Assembly: GCF_013328815.1 (NCBI RefSeq)
Contig: NZ_JABUHN010000008.1
Span: 62,001-126,000 of the forward strand
DNA length: 64,000 nt
Direction of reading: 5' to 3'
DNA from: Tabrizicola fusiformis
GTDB taxonomy: Bacteria; Pseudomonadota; Alphaproteobacteria; Rhodobacterales; Rhodobacteraceae
Under the pieces are notes generated by a model. It worked only from the letters and a program-made list of their open reading frames with translations, did no database searches and had not been told where the DNA came from. Below are positions 57,622 through 64,000 of the stretch, piece by piece. Numbering within the stretch: position 1 is the first letter of the stretch; the number at the start of each line of letters is the position of its first letter. Position numbers and translations under genes: made by a program.

Positions 57622-59146
57622 GGCGGGCCCCCCATCGGTCAAACAGCCAGAACAGCGCGAAACTGAGGCCCACCAGCAACAGCGCCGCCGAAGCTGCCGC
57701 CTCCATCCGGTAAGCGCCGGTGAGACGCTGCACCAACAGCGGCAAGGTCACCCCCCGCTCTCCGGCGAAGAGCGCGATCACCCCAAGGTCGCCCATCGAC
57801 AGTGCCGCAGCCAGCCCGGTGCCAAAGCCCAGCGGCCGCGCCAGCCGGGGCAGCACCAGAAGCCGCAGCCGGGCAGCCCCCCGCAGCGACAGGCTCTCGG
57901 CCAGCCGCGCATAATCGGCCTCAAGCCGCAGCGCCTCGGGCAAAAGCAGGCGGAACAGATAGGGCAGCGCCAGCGTCGCATTCACCAGCATGGTGACCGG
58001 CAGGGCCAGCCGCTCCACCGGGGCGACGGGCTGCACCAGCAAAAACAGCCCCGTCCCCATCACCAGCCCCGAAGCCGCAAGCGGCAGCATCGCCGCCAGT
58101 TCCGCCCAGCGCCGCCCGGCAACCCGGGCCTGCATCAGAACCAGCGCCGCCACCGCGGCCAATACTGCCGAAAGCACCGCCACCACCAGCGACCTTGCCG
58201 CCGCCCAGCCGACCGAAGGCGGCAGCGCCACCACCCCCGGCGCCCCGCGCCAGACCACCGCCAAGAGCGGCGCCAGCAGGAACCCCGCAGCCAGCACAAT
58301 CATCAGCGCATCCACGCCCCGACGCCAGCCACCCGGCGCGGGCATCTCCACCTCGCGCCCCAGCCCGGCGCCAAAGCCCTCGACCCGGGCCAGCCGCATT
58401 GCAGCCAGCGTCACAGTCGCGCAAAGCGCAAATTGCACCGCCGCCAGCGTGGCCGCCTTGCCCGGCAGGAAATCGAACCGCAGCGCCTGATAGATCGCCA
58501 ATTCCACCGTGCTGGCCTTTGGCCCGCCGCCCAGCGTCAGGGCCACAGCAAAAGAGGTCAGGCACAGAAGGAATACCAGCGCCGCCGCACCCGGCAAGGT
58601 CGCGCGCAACATCGGCAGCTCAAGATGCCGGAACTGCGGCCCCGGCCCCATGCCGAGCGCCTGCGCCAACCGGAACCGTTCGGCCGGGATCGCCTGCCAG
58701 CCGTGAACCAGCATCCGCGTGACCAAAGGCAGGTTCAGGAACACATGAGCCAAAACCACGCCATGCAGCCCAAAGACCGACAGCGCGGGCAGGCCCAGAA
58801 CCGCCAGCAGGCTGTTCACCGGGCCCGAGCGGCCAAAGACTGCCAGCAGCCCCAGCACCGCCACCACCACCGGCAACAGAAAGGGCGCCGCCATCAGCCG
58901 CAGCAACAGCCCCCTCCCGGCAAAGCGCCGCCGCACCAAAGCCCGCGCCAGCGGCACCGCCAGCAGGGCCGAAACCGCCGCCGACAGCGCCGCCTGCAAC
59001 AGGGTGAACCGCAGCGCCGCCCAGTCCGCCGGGCCAAGCCCGCCGCCGCCGCCCCAAACCGCCGTCACCGCCGCGCTGCCCAATGTCAGCGCGACGATGA
59101 TCAGCGCCAGAAGCGCCGGGATCAGCGCGACAGCGCGGCTTGCCAT
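57608..59146 (-). CDS. thiP: Thiamine ABC transporter permease ThiP
   Basis: A 512-residue integral membrane permease made of two fused half-permeases (each with a binding-protein-dependent loop; the first is near GMGPGPQFRHLELPML, the second near RGAARLRLLVLPRL). This duplicated form is the ThiP type. It overlaps thiB by 25 bases and thiQ by 14, so the three are tightly coupled. Confidence 0.92.
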   Translation of the reverse strand: MASRAVALIPALLALIIVALTLGSAAVTAVWGGGGGLGPADWAALRFTLLQAALSAAVSALLAVPLARALVRRRFAGRGLLLRLMAAPFLLPVVVAVLGLLAVFGRSGPVNSLLAVLGLPALSVFGLHGVVLAHVFLNLPLVTRMLVHGWQAIPAERFRLAQALGMGPGPQFRHLELPMLRATLPGAAALVFLLCLTSFAVALTLGGGPKASTVELAIYQALRFDFLPGKAATLAAVQFALCATVTLAAMRLARVEGFGAGLGREVEMPAPGGWRRGVDALMIVLAAGFLLAPLLAVVWRGAPGVVALPPSVGWAAARSLVVAVLSAVLAAVAALVLMQARVAGRRWAELAAMLPLAASGLVMGTGLFLLVQPVAPVERLALPVTMLVNATLALPYLFRLLLPEALRLEADYARLAESLSLRGAARLRLLVLPRLARPLGFGTGLAAALSMGDLGVIALFAGERGVTLPLLVQRLTGAYRMEAAASAALLLVGLSFALFWLFDRWGARHAAA

Positions 59147-60108
59147 TCCGCCACCGCCGCCTCACGCAGCGCGCCCGCCTCGTCGGAGGAGAAGAGCAGC
59201 GATTTGGCGGGCTGGATCAGCGTGCCGAACCCCTCGGGCAGACCCGCGGCAGGGACATTCGCCGGATACATCCAGTTCGTCGTCGGGATCACCGATTGCG
59301 CCGCATCGCCCACCAGATAGGCGAGGAAAGCCTTGCCCAACTCCGGCTGATCAGACCCCGCCAGCAGGCCCGCAACCTCGACCTGAAGATAGTGCCCTTC
59401 GGCAAAGGGGGCCGCAGCCTTGCTATCATCGCTTTCCGCGATCAGGTGATAGGCGGGCGAGGTGGTGTAAGACAGCACCATATCCGCCTCCCCCTCAAGG
59501 AACATGCCATAGGCTTCGGACCAGCCGGGGGTGACGGTCACGATGTTATCGGCCAGCGCCGCCCAGATGTCCGGCGCGCGGTCGCCGTATGCCGCCTTGA
59601 CCCACATCACCAGACCAAGGCCGGGGGTGGAGGAACGCGGATCCTGAATCAGGATCTTCACATCCGACGCCGCCAGCGCCTCAAGGCTCGCGGGCGGGTT
59701 CGGCAGTTTTGCCTTGTCATGCACGAAGGCGAACCAACCCCAGTCAAAGGGCAGGAACTGCGCATCTTCCCAAGCCACCGGCAGGCCGGTGACGGCAGGC
59801 TGCCCATGCGGCGCGAAAAGGCCGCTCTCGGTGGCGGCGGCGGTCAGGTTGGTGTCCAGCCCGACAACCACATCGCCTTCGGATGCGGCGCCTTCAAGCT
59901 GCACCCGTGCCAGAAGGGCGGCGCCGTCGCCCGCAGTGACAAAGCGCAGGTCACAGCCGCAGGTCGCCTCGAACCCTTTTTCGATCGCGGGGCCCGGGCC
60001 CCATTCCGAGGCAAAGCTGTCATAGGTCATGACGGTAAGAACGGGCGTTTCGGCGCCTGCGATGGTCGCAAGGCAGGTAACAGCCGCAGCGAGGGGGAGC
60101 GTCTTCAT
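59122..60108 (-). CDS. thiB: Thiamine-binding periplasmic protein ThiB
   Basis: A 328-residue solute-binding protein with a signal peptide (MKTLPLAAAVTCLATIAGAE) and the ThiB opening VLTVMTYDSFASEWGPGPAI. Other family stretches are GFEATCGCDLRF and VLSYTTSPAYHL. It delivers thiamine or TPP to ThiPQ. SD GGAGG lies five bases before the ATG and is part of the riboswitch expression platform. Confidence 0.95.
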   Translation of the reverse strand: MKTLPLAAAVTCLATIAGAETPVLTVMTYDSFASEWGPGPAIEKGFEATCGCDLRFVTAGDGAALLARVQLEGAASEGDVVVGLDTNLTAAATESGLFAPHGQPAVTGLPVAWEDAQFLPFDWGWFAFVHDKAKLPNPPASLEALAASDVKILIQDPRSSTPGLGLVMWVKAAYGDRAPDIWAALADNIVTVTPGWSEAYGMFLEGEADMVLSYTTSPAYHLIAESDDSKAAAPFAEGHYLQVEVAGLLAGSDQPELGKAFLAYLVGDAAQSVIPTTNWMYPANVPAAGLPEGFGTLIQPAKSLLFSSDEAGALREAAVAEWQAALSR

Positions 60109-60113
60109 GGTAT

Positions 60114-60146
60114 CCTCCAGGTGCGACGGAATGGTCGGGCTGGAGG
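60114..60146 (-). promoter_or_regulatory. thiB Shine-Dalgarno and anti-Shine-Dalgarno hairpin (expression platform)
   Basis: The thiB ribosome-binding site CTGGAGG (60120-60114) is exactly complementary to CCTCCAG (60146-60140) just after the aptamer. Pairing them hides the site. A GGAGG inside the aptamer (60167-60163) can compete for the same anti-site. Confidence 0.75.
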
Positions 60147-60155
60147 CTGTCCATG

Positions 60156-60239
60156 CACCTTCCCTCCGCCGGTATGATCCGGTTCAGGTTCGACGGGTTC
60201 GCTTGCGCATCTCAGCCCCTTGCAGGGCTCCCCGAGGTG
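60156..60239 (-). ncRNA. TPP riboswitch (THI box) upstream of thiB
   Basis: Read on the minus strand: P1 5' side CACCTCGGGGAGCC, the core GGGCTGAGATGCG, then ACCCGTCGAACCTGAACCGG and ATCATACCGGCGGAGGGAAG, closing on AGGTG. These are the conserved TPP aptamer blocks (CTGAGA, ACCTGA, GGAGGGAA). It is directly upstream of thiBPQ. Confidence 0.95.
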
Positions 60240-60282
60240 AGGAGGAACATAGCGCCGCTTTCGCCGGGCGCAAGGGGCGGGT

Positions 60283-60624
60283 TCAGCCGGCCGCGCTGCG
60301 CGGGCCGGGTGTGGCCAGACCCCGATCAAACGCCGTTTTGGACGCAGCATAGCTGTGGCGGATTTCCTGGAGATCGGCAGAAGCATCACCCTGCGCGGCC
60401 CGGCGCTCCCCGATCTGGCAGAGGCTGGCGAAATCGGCAAAGCCAAGGTTCAGCGCCGCACCTTTCAGGAAATGCAGATCGGCCTCAAGCCGCGGAGCGC
60501 CCAGAAGGTTCGAAAGGCGGCTGACAACCTCATCCGCTTCTTCAAGGAAAAGCGTCACCACTTCGGCGAAATCCGTCGCGCCGATCTCATCACGCAATGC
60601 GTTCACTCTGCCCCAGTCGATCAT
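60283..60624 (-). CDS. Histidine phosphotransfer (Hpt) domain protein
   Basis: A 113-residue single-domain Hpt protein. The phosphorylated His is His51 in LHFLKGAALNLGF, the classical HxLKGxxxxLG pattern. Mostly helical. It would shuttle phosphate between a hybrid kinase and a response regulator. It is divergent from the receiver-PP2C gene. Confidence 0.85.
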   Translation of the reverse strand: MIDWGRVNALRDEIGATDFAEVVTLFLEEADEVVSRLSNLLGAPRLEADLHFLKGAALNLGFADFASLCQIGERRAAQGDASADLQEIRHSYAASKTAFDRGLATPGPRSAAG

Positions 60625-60789
60625 GGTTCATCCCGCCCACAGCGGCCTCTGCCCAGCAAGCCCCAGATAACCCTGCCGCGACAGATTTAACAATTGGTGA
60701 CCGCGCCTGCAGCCGAAAGCGCGAGTTTTAGATTTCACCTTCCCTTAAGCCCTTGGGCCCAAAACGGTGCGAAGGAATGGGGGCCAACC

Positions 60790-62067
60790 GTGGATCTGTC
60801 GTCAACACCGCAGCCAAATCCCGACCGATTCGGGCACTCCGCCGGCGCGGGCCAATCGGTTCTGGTCGTCGATGACAGCCGCGCTCAGCGCCGGATGCTA
60901 ACTGTGCAACTTACCCGCTGGGGCTATCGCGTGACCGAGGCCGAATCAGGCGAGGCGGCGCTGCGGCTGCTGACCGACACCGGATTTGACCTGATTCTGT
61001 CCGACTGGATGATGCCGGGGATGAGCGGGCTGGAATTCTGCCGCGCCTTCCGGGCGCTGGGGCGCGAAAGCTATGGTTATTTCATCCTGCTCACCTCGAA
61101 ATCCGACAAGGCCGAGGTGGCCGACGGGCTTGAGGCGGGGGCGGATGACTTCCTAACCAAACCCGTCAGCGCCGATGAGCTGCGCGCCCGCCTGCGCGCC
61201 GGGGAACGGCTTTTGGCGATGCAGCGCGAACTGGTGGAAAAGAACCGGCTGCTCGGCGCCGCTTTGGGCAAAATCCAGCAGCTTTACGATTCGCTCGACC
61301 GCGACCTGATCGAGGCGCGCAAGCTGCAACAGACCCTTGTGCGCGAAAGGTTCCGCGACTTTGGCGGCGGAACGGCCAGCCTGCTCTTGCGGCCTTCGGG
61401 CCATGTCGGCGGGGATCTGGTGGGCAGTTTCGTGATCAACCCGCGGCGCGTGGCGGTCTATTCGGTGGATGTTTCCGGCCATGGCGTGGCGTCGGCGATG
61501 ATGACGGCACGGCTGGCCGGGCTGCTCTCGGGCGCTTCGCCGGATCAGAACATCGCGCTGACCAGCGCGGCGGACGGGCGGCGCGATGCCTGGCCGCCCG
61601 AACTTGTCGCGGCCCGCCTGAACCGCATGATGATCGAAGATTTGCAGGTCGATCAGTATTTTACCATGGCTTATGCCGAAATCGACCTTGCCACAGGCCA
61701 ATGCATGATGGTGCAGGCCGGCCATCCCCACCCGATGGTGCTGCGCCATGACGGCGCGGTCGAGGTGCTGGGGCAGGGCGGCCTGCCGGTGGGGCTGATC
61801 GAGGGGGCAAGCTATCAGCGTATCGCGCTTAGGCTTTTCCCGGGCGACAGGTTGATGCTGGTGTCGGACGGCATCACCGAATGTCCTGACCCCGCGGGGC
61901 AAGAGCTGGGCAGCGAAGGGTTGCAGACGGTGATGCAGCATCACGCCGCCCAGCCCTCACCACAACTGCTGGAAACGCTGGTCTGGGATCTGGTGCGCCA
62001 TGCCGGAACCGATGAATTTCCCGATGATGTTTCGGCCCTGATCTTCGATTTCCGCGGCGGGGGTTAG
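60790..62067 (+). CDS. Response regulator with receiver and PP2C (SpoIIE-like) phosphatase domain
   Basis: A 425-residue protein. The receiver domain (about 22-140) has the acid pair DD (28-29), the acceptor Asp72 (ILSDWMMPGMSG), Thr102 and Lys124. A helical linker follows (about 145-185) and a PP2C/SpoIIE phosphatase domain (about 190-425) with GGDL, DVSGHG and LVSDGITE metal-site motifs. Such proteins dephosphorylate anti-anti-sigma factors in partner switching. A GTG start at 60790 after GGGGG is chosen; the reading could begin earlier. Confidence 0.88.
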   Translation: MDLSSTPQPNPDRFGHSAGAGQSVLVVDDSRAQRRMLTVQLTRWGYRVTEAESGEAALRLLTDTGFDLILSDWMMPGMSGLEFCRAFRALGRESYGYFILLTSKSDKAEVADGLEAGADDFLTKPVSADELRARLRAGERLLAMQRELVEKNRLLGAALGKIQQLYDSLDRDLIEARKLQQTLVRERFRDFGGGTASLLLRPSGHVGGDLVGSFVINPRRVAVYSVDVSGHGVASAMMTARLAGLLSGASPDQNIALTSAADGRRDAWPPELVAARLNRMMIEDLQVDQYFTMAYAEIDLATGQCMMVQAGHPHPMVLRHDGAVEVLGQGGLPVGLIEGASYQRIALRLFPGDRLMLVSDGITECPDPAGQELGSEGLQTVMQHHAAQPSPQLLETLVWDLVRHAGTDEFPDDVSALIFDFRGGG

Positions 62068-62507
62068 CACGCCAGAATCCGTGCCACCATGGCACGGTCG
62101 CCCGGATTGCCCAGCTCCTGCACCGCCGCTCGCGCCTCGATCCAGACCGCCTGATGCCCGGGTTCCGTCGGCGGGCCGACGCGCAGCACCGGCCGCGCGA
62201 CATAGACCGTGCAGAGCTTTTCGGCCCACAGATCATATTCCGGCATATAGCAGAACCGCCGGAACGCACCAAAGCGGCGGATGCCCGCGATATGCCAGCC
62301 GGTTTCCTCCATCACCTCGCGGTGCAGGGCGGCAATCGGATGCTCTCCCCTGTCTATGCCGCCACCCGGCAGTTGGAACTCGGGCACCGGGGCGGCCTGA
62401 TGGGTGACCAGCATCGCATCGCCATCCAGCAGCACCGCATAGACGCCCGGCCGCCGCCTGTAGCTCTGCCCCGCCTTCACCGCTTCGCCATACCGCCGGA
62501 TCGACAT
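62064..62507 (-). CDS. Nudix hydrolase
   Basis: A 147-residue Nudix protein with the box GGIDRGEHPIAALHREVMEE followed by TGWH. The substrate cannot be read. Its TAA stop shares three bases with the TAG stop of the receiver-PP2C gene (TTAG overlap on opposite strands). The MSIRRYGEAVKAG start is supported by family length. Confidence 0.85.
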   Translation of the reverse strand: MSIRRYGEAVKAGQSYRRRPGVYAVLLDGDAMLVTHQAAPVPEFQLPGGGIDRGEHPIAALHREVMEETGWHIAGIRRFGAFRRFCYMPEYDLWAEKLCTVYVARPVLRVGPPTEPGHQAVWIEARAAVQELGNPGDRAMVARILAC

Positions 62508-62511
62508 GCCC

Positions 62512-62539
62512 CTTGGACCTTTCGTTGCCCTGCCTATAT
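62512..62539 (+). promoter_or_regulatory. Heat-shock (RpoH) promoter of hslO
   Basis: CTTG (62512-62515), 17 bases, CCTATAT (62533-62539), 41 bases before the hslO ATG. It matches the same alphaproteobacterial sigma-32 consensus as the dnaK promoter. It overlaps the start of the divergent Nudix gene's upstream region. Confidence 0.75.
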
Positions 62540-62579
62540 AGGCGCGGTATGCCAACACTGGCAGCCTTAGGAAACCCCG

Positions 62580-63563
62580 ATGAATCCCGAACAGATCGCA
62601 TGGGACGATACCGTCCTGCCTTTCCAGCTTGACCGCTCTGACATCCGCGGCCGCGTGGTGCGGCTGGATGGGGTATTGGAACAGGTTCTGCACCAGCACA
62701 ATTACCCCCCGGTGATCGAAGCCTTGGTGGCCGAGGCCGCCCTGCTGACCGCGCTGATCGGGCAGTCGATCAAGCTGCGCTGGAAGTTGAGCCTGCAAAT
62801 TCGCGGCAACGGTCCGGCGCGGCTGATCGCCACCGATTACTACGGCCCGAGCGACGAGGGCGAGCCCGCCCGCATCCGCGCCTATGCCAGCTATAACGCC
62901 GAGCGGCTGGACCACGAGGCGCGGCCCTTCAGCCAGATCGGACAGGGCTATTTCGCGGTCATGCTCGATCAGGGCGAGGGCATGGTGCCCTATCAGGGCT
63001 TTACCCCCATCGCCGGAGGCAGCCTTTCCGCCTGTGCAGAGACGTATTTTGCCCAGTCCGAACAATTGCCGACCCGGTTTGCCCTGCATTTCGGCAAAAG
63101 CCAGGTTCCGGGCGGGACCAGCCATTGGCGCGGCGGCGGCATCATGCTGCAACACATGCCGCCAGCGGGAGGTGCGGTCGCGGCCGAAGGCGGATCGGGG
63201 GAAGGCGGACTGTTGTCGCACAGCGATATCCTCTCTGGCGATCAGTCGGAAAACTGGACCCGGGCGAATGTGCTGCTGGATACGGTCGAGGAACTGGAGC
63301 TGATCGGCCCCTCGGTGACGCCTGCCGACCTTCTGGTGCGCCTGTTCCATGAGGAAGAGCCGCGGGTGTTTGACGCCCAGCCGCTGCGCTTTGGCTGTTC
63401 CTGCTCGGAAGACAAGGTGCGGCAGGCGATGTCGATCTATTCGCAGAAGGACATCGCGCATATGACCACGCCCGAGGGCAAGGTCACCGCAGATTGCCAG
63501 TTCTGCAGCGCGCATTACGAGCTGGACCCCAAGACCCTGGGGTTCGAGGGCAAGAATGCCTGA
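62580..63563 (+). CDS. hslO: Redox-regulated chaperone Hsp33
   Basis: A 327-residue chaperone activated by oxidation. The zinc-binding Cys set is in FGCSCSEDKV (Cys-x-Cys) and DCQFCSAHY (Cys-x-x-Cys) near the C-terminus. The N-terminal core includes LIGQSIKLRWKLSLQIRGNG. Its heat-shock promoter fits the role. The stop overlaps the next gene by 8 bases. Confidence 0.96.
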   Translation: MNPEQIAWDDTVLPFQLDRSDIRGRVVRLDGVLEQVLHQHNYPPVIEALVAEAALLTALIGQSIKLRWKLSLQIRGNGPARLIATDYYGPSDEGEPARIRAYASYNAERLDHEARPFSQIGQGYFAVMLDQGEGMVPYQGFTPIAGGSLSACAETYFAQSEQLPTRFALHFGKSQVPGGTSHWRGGGIMLQHMPPAGGAVAAEGGSGEGGLLSHSDILSGDQSENWTRANVLLDTVEELELIGPSVTPADLLVRLFHEEEPRVFDAQPLRFGCSCSEDKVRQAMSIYSQKDIAHMTTPEGKVTADCQFCSAHYELDPKTLGFEGKNA

Positions 63564-64000
63564 GATTGATCGCCTCCGCGCCGCGCTTACGCGCCCCGGG
63601 GGCGATTCGTCTGACTTCGACCTGAACCCGGGGCTGGTCTTGCCACCGGGCCGCGTGCTGCGGCCTGCGGCGGTTCTGGTGGCCATCTGGCAGGATCGGC
63701 TGATCCTGACCAAACGCGCCTCGCATCTCAAGCACCACCCGGGACAGATCGCCTTCCCGGGTGGCAAGGTTGATCCCAGCGACGACAGTGCCGAGGCCGC
63801 CGCCCTGCGCGAGGCCCGCGAAGAGATCGCCCTTCCCTCCGCCACGGTCGAGCTTTTGGGCCGCCTGCCCGCCCATGAAACCGTGACGGGATTTAGCGTA
63901 ACCCCCATTTTGGGCCATATCAGAGACGCTTTTTCCCCGGCGCCAGAGGCGGGTGAGGTGGAAGAGGTCTTTACCGTGCCGCTGTCCCATGTGCTGAACC
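63556..64000 (+). CDS. CoA pyrophosphatase-type Nudix hydrolase (partial, runs off right edge)
   Basis: About 148 codons are visible. The upstream motif LTKRASHLKHHPGQIAFPGG and the Nudix box GKVDPSDDSAEAAALREARE match the CoA-diphosphatase (NUDT7-like, YeaB) group. It likely hydrolyses CoA or related dinucleotides. The ATG at 63556 lies inside the end of hslO, overlapping by 8 bases. Confidence 0.88.
   Translation, partial: MPEIDRLRAALTRPGGDSSDFDLNPGLVLPPGRVLRPAAVLVAIWQDRLILTKRASHLKHHPGQIAFPGGKVDPSDDSAEAAALREAREEIALPSATVELLGRLPAHETVTGFSVTPILGHIRDAFSPAPEAGEVEEVFTVPLSHVLN

Noticed and set aside
62064-63908. A 614-codon minus-strand frame through hslO
   Set aside because: Only the 3' part (62064-62507) is a real Nudix gene; the rest is antisense to hslO.

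Overview
The window is a gene-dense, GC-rich stretch of an alphaproteobacterial chromosome. The likely family is Rhodobacteraceae (Rhodobacter/Gemmobacter/Tabrizicola-like). This rests on the rimP-nusA-ylxR-infB order, the petABC operon encoding a three-subunit cytochrome bc1 complex, a DUF2794 protein, an LptC-LptA-LptB-HPF-PtsN cluster without rpoN, and heat-shock promoters of the alphaproteobacterial CTTG-N17/18-CCTATAT type. Species cannot be named from sequence alone. No tRNA, rRNA, CRISPR array, transposase or prophage gene is visible. No gene-free stretch exceeds about 250 bases.

Layout. 1-2.3 kb: an SPFH/NfeD membrane pair and a secretion-orphan cysteine-peptidase-like protein. 2.3-8 kb: the rimP-nusA-ylxR/L7Ae-infB translation/transcription operon, behind a promoter and a leader terminator. 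8-11 kb: a 46-residue small gene, mutT, argJ and a parvulin. 11-16.5 kb: secA, then a proline-rich membrane-anchored protein and a binding-protein/OmpA fusion. 16.5-20.7 kb: radC and dnaKJ with a heat-shock promoter. 20.7-31.4 kb: surface glycan genes (ABC-2 exporter permease, cysQ, kdsB, galU, four glycosyltransferases and a two-domain sulfotransferase). 31.4-36.1 kb, minus strand: rnd-kdsD-lptC-lptA-lptB-hpf-ptsN. 36.2-49.2 kb: mostly single housekeeping genes (carbonic anhydrase, M17 aminopeptidase, NlpC/P60 peptidase, asparaginase, IalB-like protein, rlmN, cyclase, YcaQ-like protein, TetR regulator, MscS channel, flavoprotein). 49.2-53.3 kb: a 1362-residue exported caspase-like protein with WG repeats and a WD40-like region. 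53.4-56.9 kb: a GST and petABC. 56.9-60.2 kb: thiBPQ behind a TPP riboswitch. 60.3-64 kb: an Hpt protein, a receiver-PP2C protein, two Nudix hydrolases and hslO.

How genes work together. KdsD (arabinose-5-P isomerase) and KdsB (CMP-Kdo synthase) feed Kdo into lipopolysaccharide or capsule, and LptABC moves lipopolysaccharide outward. The 22-31 kb glycan cluster is best read as making a sulfated surface polysaccharide: CysQ would remove the PAP released by the sulfotransferase. DnaK/DnaJ and Hsp33 share the heat-shock promoter type. The Hpt protein and the divergent receiver-phosphatase look like parts of one phosphorelay/partner-switching pathway.

Most unusual items: the exported WG-WD40-caspase protein; the tandem sulfotransferase; two palindromic repeats that each supply the TAG stop codon of the gene they border; the leader terminator before rimP; and the clear Shine-Dalgarno-sequestering expression platform of the TPP riboswitch.
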